Assembly: GCF_014207435.1 (NCBI RefSeq)
Contig: NZ_JACHGH010000007.1
Location: 1-64,000, forward strand
Direction of reading: 5' to 3'
Length of the DNA: 64,000 nucleotides
Origin: Salirhabdus euzebyi
GTDB lineage: Bacteria; Bacillota; Bacilli; Bacillales; Alkalibacillaceae
The notes beneath the pieces are model-generated. The model had not been told where the DNA came from and made no database searches. It was given only the letters and a program-made list of their open reading frames with translations. The position numbers were made by a program, and so were the translations under genes. Shown piece after piece: positions 16,946 through 24,968 of the stretch. How positions within the stretch are numbered: the stretch's first letter is position 1; the number at the start of each line of letters is the position of its first letter.

Positions 16946-16978
16946 AAGAACGAACCATGTTAATATGGTTCGTTCTTA
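16946..16978. terminator. Bidirectional terminator
   Basis: AAGAACGAACCAT and ATGGTTCGTTCTT flank a 6-base loop, followed by a T-run. It overlaps the last codons of the convergent metallo-beta-lactamase gene. Confidence 0.85.
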
Positions 16979-17925
16979 CATTTTTTATCGAAGTATTGAT
17001 AGACGGATTTTAGGTTTGGAACAATCCCATTAACGCCTCGCCATTTTTGGAATTTAGGGGGTGTGACAATATGGGAAATAAAATGTTCTAAAGAATGTTG
17101 TTGTTCATGTGCTTGCTTTGCATGATCGATTAAAAACGTTAAATAGTCTTTTAACTCATGCAGCGATGCAAAAGTACTAACATTTCCGTGCCCAGGTACA
17201 AGTTGATTGATCTCCATTTTTTCTACTTTGTTTAAGATAAGTAGAAATTCCTCAGGATCATGAATAGGTAAATGCAAAGCTTCCGTAACGATGTCCCCCA
17301 TAAAAGCTATCTTATCCTCTGGTAAATAGAGCAAGGTATCACTAGGGGTATGTCCACCTCCATAGCAGTACAACTCCACCCTGCGGTTAGCTCCATGTAA
17401 AACAAGTTTATCTTCAAAAATCAGATTTGGGTAAACCATTTGAAGCTGAGGTAAATCATCCAATACTTTAGACATTTCTTCATATTGGTTTCGTAAACCT
17501 TCCTTCAAAGTACCATCGGTTGTCGCTTCGGCTTGTTGATTTAAACCGTTTAAATAAACTTCCATTTCCTTTTGTTCGGTACGTAAATCCTTCATCACAT
17601 TTCTTTCTTTATGTAACTGGTGTGTAACGGAAGTGGAAATAATCGTACAATCGGAAAATACTTGATTACCAAAGACATGATCACCATGATAGTGACTATT
17701 GATTAAATAGACCACTTTTTTACCACTAATTTCTTCTGCAACTTTTCTTAATTCTTGAGCAGCAGATGGGGTAGAAAACGCATCAAAAACTAACAATCCA
17801 TCCCCTAAATCAACAAAACCAGCATTGCTCCATGCACCTGTACCTGGTTTAGCAATAGCCGCAAAAACACCATCAGCTAACTGATATAAAGTAAAGTACT
17901 CCGTATCTTTCATTACAGTGTTCAT
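16960..17925 (-). CDS. Metallo-beta-lactamase-fold hydrolase
   Basis: A 321-residue MBL-fold protein. The zinc motif HYHGDH is at residues 78-83, further ligand histidines sit in GGGHTPSD, the bridging Asp in FMGDIV, and a last His in VPGHG. No signal peptide is seen, so it is cytoplasmic. The substrate cannot be predicted. It follows the SnoaL-like gene by 27 bases, probably as one transcript. Confidence 0.85.
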   Translation of the reverse strand: MNTVMKDTEYFTLYQLADGVFAAIAKPGTGAWSNAGFVDLGDGLLVFDAFSTPSAAQELRKVAEEISGKKVVYLINSHYHGDHVFGNQVFSDCTIISTSVTHQLHKERNVMKDLRTEQKEMEVYLNGLNQQAEATTDGTLKEGLRNQYEEMSKVLDDLPQLQMVYPNLIFEDKLVLHGANRRVELYCYGGGHTPSDTLLYLPEDKIAFMGDIVTEALHLPIHDPEEFLLILNKVEKMEINQLVPGHGNVSTFASLHELKDYLTFLIDHAKQAHEQQHSLEHFISHIVTPPKFQKWRGVNGIVPNLKSVYQYFDKKCKNEPY

Positions 17926-17952
17926 GATAGAGACTCCTATTCGAATTTTTCT

Positions 17953-18381
17953 TTAAAAAACCTTGTGGGTATTATGCTCCAGTGCTCCTAGTTCATAAAG
18001 AATGGCAGCATCACTATTTTCGCACCACATTTCTTTCACTTTTCCGTCTTCAAATTCACAAATGAGTATACCGGTTTCTTTCACACGTTGATTTTCTGAG
18101 GGAATGTTGAACCATCCACCTTTATAAGTCATCCATCCCGTGTAGCGTACAACTATTTTATCGTTTTGCTCAATTAAATCATCAATAACCCACTCATCAT
18201 CATGAAATACAGAACGATACCATTTCATAAAATCAATCATTTTCTCTCGGTTATTCTCACCGTTTCGTGAATGGTAAACAAAGTCAGAAGTAGTTAACTC
18301 ATAAACAACTTCTAGGTTCCCTTTTGTAAAATAATCCTTAAACCATTTTTCAACCACTTGTTTTTTATCTAGGCTAATCAC
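17953..18381 (-). CDS. SnoaL-like/NTF2-fold protein
   Basis: A 142-residue protein of the SnoaL-like polyketide-cyclase/ester-cyclase group: an N-terminal helix, then DFVYHSRNGENNREKMIDFM, then beta strands with VRYTGWMTYKGG. Such proteins are small-molecule isomerases or binding proteins. GTG start with AAGGAG 8 bases upstream. Likely co-transcribed with the MBL-fold gene. Confidence 0.72.
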   Translation of the reverse strand: MISLDKKQVVEKWFKDYFTKGNLEVVYELTTSDFVYHSRNGENNREKMIDFMKWYRSVFHDDEWVIDDLIEQNDKIVVRYTGWMTYKGGWFNIPSENQRVKETGILICEFEDGKVKEMWCENSDAAILYELGALEHNTHKVF

Positions 18382-18623
18382 ACAATCAGCTCCTTCACCA
18401 TACGTTGTATAGAACTATTTAAATAGTACTAAATCACAAAGAAAATACCTATATATTTTTTTATGTAAAAAAAGTACAAACATAAATCCTTCCTATTTCC
18501 CATTTTACGCTAGTCTTTATGTTAAAACTTTGTTAGTCTATAAGATGTGAGAAAACGCTTTTATTGATAATTTTTTACTATAATATATATTTTCAATCTG
18601 GTATAAAGATAAGGGGTTTATTT

Positions 18624-19685
18624 ATGAAAAGATTAGTCATTCTAGGTGGGGGTTACGGTGGAATCAAAATAGTAAATAAACTGCTAAACAGTGGTTTGCC
18701 AAAAGATGTACAAATAACATTAGTGGATCGAAATCCATATCACTCATTAAAGACAGAGTTCTATGCCATTGCGGCTGGCACTTCATCTGATAAGGAAGTA
18801 CGAATTGGTTTTCCAGAGCATGAGCAATTAGATGCTGTGTTTGGTGAAATAGAGAAAATTAATACGGATGAACAAAATATTGAAATACGTGAAATCGAAG
18901 AACCCATTCCTTACGACTATTTAGTTATTGGGTTAGGCTGTGAAGATAATTATCATGGCATTGATGGTGCACGAGAATTTACTCACAGTGTACAAACGAT
19001 TGCGAAAGCAAGACGTACAGGAATTGCTGTAGGAAATTTGGATGCATACGGAAAAGTAGCTATTGTCGGTGCTGGATTGAGTGGGATAGAGGTTGCTTCT
19101 GAAATAAGGGAAAGTAGACCTGATCTTAACGTTCGCTTGTTAGATCGAGGGGCTTCTGTCTTAAGTGCTTTTGATCCAAAAATTCAAGAGTATGTGGAGA
19201 GCTGGTTTGAAAAAAATGACGTAGAAGTCATTCACCATGCCAACGTAGAATATGTTGAAAAAGATGCGGTATGTAATAATGGTATTTGCTTTTTAAATGA
19301 TGTAACGATTTGGACGGCGGGTGTAAAGCCAAATCATCTAGTAGCAGATTTGCCATTCGAGAAAGACCCTCACGGAAAAGTAGTCTTAAATGAATATTAT
19401 CAAGTACCAACACAACAAAACGTTTATGTAGTCGGTGATTGTGCTTCTTCCGTTTATTCTCCAAGTGCCCAATTAGCAGGACAGCAAGGAGAAAAAATAG
19501 CAGACGTACTTTCAGCAGTATTACATGATAAGGAGCCCCAGCTTCCGAAAGAAGTGAAATTAAAAGGTGCTCTCGGCTCTTTGGGTAAGACAGATGGATT
19601 TGGAAATATGTTCAGTCAACCATTTACTGGTCTTATTCCGCGACTTGCTAAAACGGGAGTTCTCTGGTTAAGTAGAAGACACTAA
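18624..19685 (+). CDS. Type II NADH dehydrogenase-like protein (YutJ family)
   Basis: A 353-residue FAD-dependent pyridine nucleotide-disulfide oxidoreductase. The FAD dinucleotide fold GGGYGG is at residues 8-13, the NAD fold at VGAGLSGIE (about 152-160), and the FAD-contacting VVGDCA near 270. Its closest known type is YutJ/YumB-like NDH-2, which passes electrons from NADH to menaquinone without proton pumping. The ATG at 18624 follows AAGGGG; the open frame further upstream lacks a ribosome site. The C-terminal membrane-binding helix typical of NDH-2 is short here. Confidence 0.82.
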   Translation: MKRLVILGGGYGGIKIVNKLLNSGLPKDVQITLVDRNPYHSLKTEFYAIAAGTSSDKEVRIGFPEHEQLDAVFGEIEKINTDEQNIEIREIEEPIPYDYLVIGLGCEDNYHGIDGAREFTHSVQTIAKARRTGIAVGNLDAYGKVAIVGAGLSGIEVASEIRESRPDLNVRLLDRGASVLSAFDPKIQEYVESWFEKNDVEVIHHANVEYVEKDAVCNNGICFLNDVTIWTAGVKPNHLVADLPFEKDPHGKVVLNEYYQVPTQQNVYVVGDCASSVYSPSAQLAGQQGEKIADVLSAVLHDKEPQLPKEVKLKGALGSLGKTDGFGNMFSQPFTGLIPRLAKTGVLWLSRRH

Positions 19686-19701
19686 GATAATAGTTGAGAA
19701 G

Positions 19702-19727
19702 GTGCTCGCCATATGGCGGGTTTTTCT
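19702..19727 (+). terminator. Terminator after NDH-2-like gene
   Basis: CTCGCC/GGCGGG stem with loop ATAT and a TTTTTCTTT tail. Confidence 0.75.
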
Positions 19728-19836
19728 TTACGCTTTACTTCTTACAATTTTCCCTTTATCATTATAAATTGATTGTATTATGGCATACTTTTAGTAATAG
19801 AAAGAATTTTGTAACGTTTGAAATGAGGGTATAACG

Positions 19837-20913
19837 ATGCATAAAGAGTCCATTTATGGATTAACATTTGAAAAATTAACCAATTGGCTTGTAGAACATG
19901 GTCAAAAAAAGTTCCGTGCTACACAAGTTTGGGATTGGCTTTATAATAAGCGCGTATCTGCATTCACGGACATGAAAAATGTAAATAAAGATTGTTTAGA
20001 GCTTTTAGAACAGCATTTTGCTATCCATACATTACAAGAAGAAATTAAACAAGAATCATCAGATGGGACAATTAAGTTTTTATTTAAATTACGTGATGGA
20101 AACTTGATTGAAACCGTATTAATGAAACAAAAATATGGAATGTCTGTTTGTGTTACGACACAAGTAGGCTGTAATATTGGATGCTCATTCTGCGCTAGTG
20201 GTTTATTAACGAAAAATCGAGACCTTTCTAGTGGTGAAATAGTAGAGCAAATTATGAATGTGCAGCACCACTTAGATGCAAGAGGGAAAGAAGAGCGAGT
20301 TAGCCACGTTGTTGTTATGGGTATAGGAGAACCGTTTGATAACTACGATAATTTAATGGATTTCTTACATGTCATTAATGCCCAACCGGGATTAGGGATT
20401 GGGGCAAGACATATTACTGTCTCTACAAGTGGCCTTCCAAACAAAATTCGTCAGTTTGCGGATGAAGATATCCAGGTTAACTTGGCAGTATCGTTACACG
20501 CACCAAATAATGAACTACGAACACGGATTATGAAAATCAATAAGGCATTTCCATTAGAAAAACTGATGCCTGCTATTGATTATTATTTAGAGAAGACAAA
20601 CCGTAGAATTACGTTTGAATATATTTTATTAAGAGACGTGAATGATCATAAAGAAGAAGCACTGGAATTGGTTAAGTTAATCGGGGATAAACGAAAATTA
20701 TGCTATGTAAACTTAATTCCTTATAATCCGGTTGATGAACATAACCAATATGAACGAAGCGTGAAGGAAGCTATTTTAACTTTTTATGACACACTAATGA
20801 AAAACAACATTCAATGTGGTGTCCGAGTTGAACATGGAACAGATATCGATGCTGCTTGTGGTCAGTTAAGAAGTAAGCAAATTAAAAGAGAGAAAGAAAA
20901 ATCAAAATCATAG
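19837..20913 (+). CDS. rlmN: Dual-specificity RNA methyltransferase RlmN
   Basis: A 358-residue radical SAM enzyme that methylates C2 of A2503 in 23S rRNA and A37 of some tRNAs. The 4Fe-4S cysteines are C112-x3-C116-x2-C119. [11 protein letters not shown] and the C-terminal catalytic Cys in [10 protein letters not shown] mark RlmN. A third-position serine signature of Cfr was not seen. Monocistronic, with a hairpin directly after the gene. Confidence 0.95.
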   Translation: MHKESIYGLTFEKLTNWLVEHGQKKFRATQVWDWLYNKRVSAFTDMKNVNKDCLELLEQHFAIHTLQEEIKQESSDGTIKFLFKLRDGNLIETVLMKQKYGMSVCVTTQVGCNIGCSFCASGLLTKNRDLSSGEIVEQIMNVQHHLDARGKEERVSHVVVMGIGEPFDNYDNLMDFLHVINAQPGLGIGARHITVSTSGLPNKIRQFADEDIQVNLAVSLHAPNNELRTRIMKINKAFPLEKLMPAIDYYLEKTNRRITFEYILLRDVNDHKEEALELVKLIGDKRKLCYVNLIPYNPVDEHNQYERSVKEAILTFYDTLMKNNIQCGVRVEHGTDIDAACGQLRSKQIKREKEKSKS

Positions 20914-20915
20914 TT

Positions 20916-20948
20916 AAAAGGCTAAACCATAGTGGTTTAGCCTTTTTT
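20916..20948. terminator. Bidirectional terminator
   Basis: AAAAGGCTAAACCA and TGGTTTAGCCTTTT form a 14-bp stem with a 3-base loop and T-runs on both strands. It overlaps the 3' end of the convergent ABC-F gene. Confidence 0.92.
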
Positions 20949-22865
20949 GGCCTGTTCTATTTCCTCAACAAGTAAAGATAATTCTTCCCATCTTTCCATT
21001 GCTTGTTCTAATTCTGTTTCAACCGTTTGTTGTTCAGTAAAAAGCTTTTCCGCCTTTTCTGCATCGCTTCCAGCTTTTAAAATTTCCTGTTGTATTTCTT
21101 CTAACCGTTCTTCTAGGTTAGCAATTTTCTCCTCAATTGTTTCCCATTCTTGCTGTTCTTTGTAAGAAAGTTTCCGCGGTTTATTTCTCGGTTTAGCCTG
21201 TTGATCTGCTAATTCTTTAGTCAACGCTCTTTGAGTGGCTTGTTCGTGCTCTACTTCCTTTTTTCTGACTTCCATATAATCTGAATAGTTCCCATCGAAT
21301 ATGCGGATATGTGGACTACCTTCAAAAGCAAATAACCTATCCACAACTCTATCTAGGAAGTAGCGATCGTGGGAAACGGTTATAACGACACCAGGAAACA
21401 AATCTAGATAGTCTTCTAAAATAGATAATGTTTGAATGTCTAAATCATTTGTAGGCTCGTCTAGAAAAAGAACATTTGGTTCCCCCATTAGAACGCTTAG
21501 CAAATAAAGACGTCTTCTTTCTCCTCCAGAAAGTCGGTGAATATACGTCCATTGATGATTTCTTGAAAAAAGGAATCGTTCTAGCATCTGCTCTGCTGTG
21601 ATAAAATCCCCATCAGCAGTTTTGATTACTTCTGCTCCCTCCTTAATGTATTCAATAACCCGAAGGCTTTCATCCATTTCCACATTTTCTTGGGTGTAAT
21701 AACCAATCTTTACTGTCGGACCGATTTCAATTGTTCCGTTACTAGGAGAAATCCTTTCCGCAATCATGTTTAATAGTGTGGTTTTCCCACTGCCATTAGG
21801 TCCAATAATCCCAAGTCTGTCATTCGGTGTAATCAAATAATTAAAATCCTCAATTAGGGTATTGTCTTCAAATCTCTTAGAAACATCCTTCAACTCAATC
21901 ACTTTTTTTCCTAGCCGTTGAGATCCAATGGCTATATCGACGGCCCCATTGCTAGAAGCAACTTTTCTGTCTCGTAGCTCTTCCACTCGTTGAATCCTTG
22001 CTTTTTGTTTCGTAGTCCGAGCCTTTGCTCCACGGCGCAACCAAGCTAGTTCTCTTCGTAACGTATTTTGACGTTTCTGTTCATCTTTATTGGCTATTTC
22101 TTCTCGTTCTGCCTTCTTTTCTAAATAAATCTCATAATTACCTTCATACGTATAAAGGTTACCTTGATCTAATTCAAAAATTTTATTTGTAACTCGATTT
22201 AGGAAATAGCGGTCGTGGGTTACTAACATTAAAGCGCCGGGGTACTGTGCTAAAAATCCTTCGAGCCATTCTACTGTCTGATTATCTAAGTGGTTTGTTG
22301 GCTCATCTAAAATAAGAAGGTCAGCTGGTTGGATTAACGCTTTAGCGATTGCGACTCGCTTTTTTTGTCCCCCTGACAGATTCATTAAATTTGTGGAATA
22401 TGCTGTAATACCTAAGCGGGTCAAAACCGTTTTAGCTAATGCATTCGCATCCCATGCCTCATGCTCGTCCATTTTTTGTTGCCACTTAAACAGCTGTTGC
22501 TGTTGTTTTTCATTAGTTGGGTCTTCATTTAAGTCCGTTAAAGCCTGCTCATATTGACGTATCGTTTTCATGATAGGGGAGTCCCCGTAGTATATATAAT
22601 CGAGAACGGTTATATTTTCATCAAAAGCTGGATTTTGTGCTAAGTATTCTATACGAAATAGTTTTGCGTGAATGAGTTGTCCCTCTTCTGCCGAGTCCAT
22701 CCCAGCGATAACTTTTAATAAAGTGGATTTACCTGTTCCGTTAACCCCTATTAATCCTACTCGATCCTTTTCTTCTACTGTAAAAGAAAGGTCATCAAAA
22801 AGTACTTTCTCGCCATATGTCTTTTTTAAGTTTTCAGCCTTTAATACACTCATGCGTACACTCAT
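20937..22865 (-). CDS. ABC-F ATPase, YfmR/Uup type
   Basis: A 642-residue protein with two ABC domains and no membrane segment. Domain 1 has GVNGTGKS, LSGGQKKR and LILDEPTNHLD. Domain 2 has GPNGSGKT, LSGGERRR and LFLDEPTNDLD. A charged linker lies between the domains, and the C-terminal coiled coil (about residues 540-640) is typical of Uup/YfmR, which act on stalled ribosomes. The start is uncertain between 22865 and Met5 at 22853; neither has a strong ribosome site. Confidence 0.88.
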   Translation of the reverse strand: MSVRMSVLKAENLKKTYGEKVLFDDLSFTVEEKDRVGLIGVNGTGKSTLLKVIAGMDSAEEGQLIHAKLFRIEYLAQNPAFDENITVLDYIYYGDSPIMKTIRQYEQALTDLNEDPTNEKQQQQLFKWQQKMDEHEAWDANALAKTVLTRLGITAYSTNLMNLSGGQKKRVAIAKALIQPADLLILDEPTNHLDNQTVEWLEGFLAQYPGALMLVTHDRYFLNRVTNKIFELDQGNLYTYEGNYEIYLEKKAEREEIANKDEQKRQNTLRRELAWLRRGAKARTTKQKARIQRVEELRDRKVASSNGAVDIAIGSQRLGKKVIELKDVSKRFEDNTLIEDFNYLITPNDRLGIIGPNGSGKTTLLNMIAERISPSNGTIEIGPTVKIGYYTQENVEMDESLRVIEYIKEGAEVIKTADGDFITAEQMLERFLFSRNHQWTYIHRLSGGERRRLYLLSVLMGEPNVLFLDEPTNDLDIQTLSILEDYLDLFPGVVITVSHDRYFLDRVVDRLFAFEGSPHIRIFDGNYSDYMEVRKKEVEHEQATQRALTKELADQQAKPRNKPRKLSYKEQQEWETIEEKIANLEERLEEIQQEILKAGSDAEKAEKLFTEQQTVETELEQAMERWEELSLLVEEIEQAKKG

Positions 22866-23027
22866 TTCTTTTCAATCAAATTTTATCTTCATTTCCTATT
22901 ATACATGTTCAGTGGTTAAATCAGAATGGTATAGTACTAACGTCTTGGTAAAACATTTTTTCACCTTAATTGTATCTTTCAATCAAAATCGATAGTATGT
23001 ACTTAGATTACAAAAGGGGGGACTCCG

Positions 23028-23501
23028 GTGAATAAATGGTTCTATTTAAATATCCTCGTTTTAATTCTGGCTATATGGCAGGGCATAAAGGATTCCCCCA
23101 CTTTCCTAAGCCTTCCTATTATATTCGGGATTGTTGGACTGTTAGCAATCCTCCTTAATTGGAATATGCATAGCCTATTTTCTGAAATTAGAAGGGAAAA
23201 GAAGCGGGAACGAAAAATTAAAATTGCTAAAATAGCTAGAAAAATCATGCCTTATCATATGACGATAGGACTCATGGCCCTTTTACTCATCACCATTCAT
23301 GTCAGCCTTATATTTACGGAATATGCTTTTAACTGGCAGCACACTAAAATGGTGAGTGGCCTTCTAGCATTATTAGCCTTGTTTGCTCAAGTTATTAGCG
23401 GTTGGATGCGCCGACGCAGAGCTACGGGAAAAAGAAGAAGAGTACACTTACGATTAGGTTTTGTCTTGTTTTTTAGTATTGTTGTTCATATTCTTCTTTA
23501 A
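23028..23501 (+). CDS. Small membrane protein with bis-heme-like histidines
   Basis: A 157-residue protein with four predicted transmembrane helices (about 7-23, 30-47, 78-98, 108-126) and a last helix at 141-157. Five histidines are present; H77/H91 and H140/H154 each have 13 intervening residues, the spacing that ligates two hemes in b-type cytochromes. I did not recognise the family. GTG start after AAAGGGGGG. It lies just before the nitrate reductase island but has its own terminator. Confidence 0.6.
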   Translation: MNKWFYLNILVLILAIWQGIKDSPTFLSLPIIFGIVGLLAILLNWNMHSLFSEIRREKKRERKIKIAKIARKIMPYHMTIGLMALLLITIHVSLIFTEYAFNWQHTKMVSGLLALLALFAQVISGWMRRRRATGKRRRVHLRLGFVLFFSIVVHILL

Positions 23502-23523
23502 CAATTTGATAGGAACAAAAGTA

Positions 23524-23552
23524 GGTCTTCTCCTAATGGAGAAGGCTTTTTT
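23524..23552 (+). terminator. Terminator
   Basis: GTCTTCTCC and GGAGAAGGC arms followed by seven T residues. Confidence 0.85.
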
Positions 23553-23590
23553 TGGTTGCTTTACAGTAGATAGAAAATGCAAGAAACAAA

Positions 23591-23629
23591 CATGTGTGTG
23601 ATTTCGACTGCTACGGAAATACACTACGC
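23591..23629. repeat. Dispersed repeat, inverted match at 53660-53699
   Basis: The 369-base gap 23502-23870 holds this element. ATGTGTGTGA and GCTACGGAAATACACTACGC recur in inverse orientation near 53660-53699, separated by similar short spacers. The following 60 bases contain further GC-rich inverted arms (GGTGC/GCACC). It is non-coding. Confidence 0.7.
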
Positions 23630-23753
23630 GCACCAGGCCGTGCCATTAGGTGCGCTAAGTATTCTGCCAGAGCGATGTTAGCACCTACGTTATGAAGTCT
23701 AAGGTATCCCATTTTTCATCAATAGCCTTGTGGTTGCGAAACAAAAGTCAAAA

Positions 23754-23790
23754 TAGGGGAATTCCCCCCACGAAATAGGGAGGTTCCCCA
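23754..23790 (+). promoter_or_regulatory. Twin palindromes before nitrate reductase operon
   Basis: TAGGGGAATTCCCCCCA (23754-23770, containing the perfect GGGGAATTCCCC) and TAGGGAGGTTCCCCA (23776-23790) are centred 21-22 bases apart, two helical turns. A -10-like TAATAT lies at 23821-23826 without a clear -35. This is the arrangement expected for an activator, plausibly the NreC-like regulator encoded in the same island. Confidence 0.6.
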
Positions 23791-23870
23791 ATTATATAAA
23801 ATTGCTAATCCTTCTATACTTAATATAACAAGATTAGTATGGCAAAAATGCCAAACGAGGGAGCGTTTAT

Positions 23871-24968
23871 ATGGAACATACAACCTTAAACAAAACGGTT
23901 AATAAATCAGAAGAAAAAAAGAATTCTATAAACAATGCATTTGCTTCACATTTTGCAAAATCAATGTTTTTAGCAATATGTGGTTTAATCCTTCTCTCTT
24001 TTTTAGGAACGAGAATGTTTACCCACGTTGATCTTAATCTATACGGATACATGGTGGGAACGATCGTCTTCCTAGGAGGATTTTTCTATCGATTTATTGC
24101 TTGGGGAGAAAGACCACCAACAAAGATCATCATTAAAAAAGGAATAAAACTGCTATTTCGAAAGTCTACTCCACAGACGTCTGTTGAACATTTAGCAACG
24201 TACAAATTCATTTGGAATAGGGGAATTTACCGATGGACCCAACATTTATTAATTGGCTGGGGTTGCTTAATTGCCATTATGGTAACTTTTCCACTAGTTT
24301 TTGGTTGGATGTACTTCACGATGGGAGAAAGTGGCTATTACACGATTGTTGCTATGGGAATGAACATTATGACTGTTCCAGCAGATGGTATCATTGCTTT
24401 CTTTTCCTACAACGCTTTAAACTTCAGTGCAATTATGGTTATCACGGGTGTTTGTATGGCCCTTTACCGTCGTATTAAAAACATGCAAGCTAGAGCAGAT
24501 CAAACATTCATCTATGATTTTATGCCACTTTATTTATTACTATTTGTTAGCATTACGGGTCTTGCGCTTACGTTTATTAACGTATTCCTACACGGAGCAG
24601 GACACTATGTTATGTCATTAATTCATCAATATTCAGTAATTGTTACATTAATCTATTTACCGTTTGGAAAGCTTGCTCATATTCCTTTTCGTCCGTTAAG
24701 TGTTTTTGCTAGAAACTACCGTGAACATTACGCAGAAAAATCAATGAAAGAATGTAAGGTTTGTGGAACTGGATTTGTTTCAACAGAGCAGTCAAATGAT
24801 GTTATCGATGTTTTAGGAGTAAACGAAATTGAATTTAACATGACAGATGGATTCAATCTAGCTGAACTATGTCTTCCTTGCCGAAGAAAGTATCGTATTG
24901 CTAGATTCTCAGGAGTTGCAACACATCAAGTGCCAGTCAAGGAGGCTAACCAAAATGCAAAGGGATAA
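23871..24968 (+). CDS. NarI-like membrane cytochrome b subunit
   Basis: A 365-residue protein with about six transmembrane helices (near 31-50, 58-76, 125-148, 184-200, 215-240, 244-265). Candidate heme ligands are H125, H241/H245, H252 and H270. It is followed by a cytoplasmic tail with two CxxC motifs (C295/C298 and C334/C337) that could hold zinc or iron. It overlaps the molybdoenzyme gene by 14 bases. Role by inference: menaquinol oxidation and electron delivery to the molybdoenzyme. The tail with paired CxxC is not typical of NarI. GAGGGAGCG precedes the ATG. Confidence 0.68.
   Translation: MEHTTLNKTVNKSEEKKNSINNAFASHFAKSMFLAICGLILLSFLGTRMFTHVDLNLYGYMVGTIVFLGGFFYRFIAWGERPPTKIIIKKGIKLLFRKSTPQTSVEHLATYKFIWNRGIYRWTQHLLIGWGCLIAIMVTFPLVFGWMYFTMGESGYYTIVAMGMNIMTVPADGIIAFFSYNALNFSAIMVITGVCMALYRRIKNMQARADQTFIYDFMPLYLLLFVSITGLALTFINVFLHGAGHYVMSLIHQYSVIVTLIYLPFGKLAHIPFRPLSVFARNYREHYAEKSMKECKVCGTGFVSTEQSNDVIDVLGVNEIEFNMTDGFNLAELCLPCRRKYRIARFSGVATHQVPVKEANQNAKG

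Noticed and set aside
18551-18566. cre-like sequence (AGAAAACGCTTTTA) before the NDH-2 gene
   Set aside because: It lacks the TG start and the CA end of the consensus, so the match is too weak.
23596-23611. Fnr-like TGTGA near the nitrate reductase operon
   Set aside because: The TGTGA is inside the dispersed repeat and has no matching TCACA half; the distance to the gene is also large.
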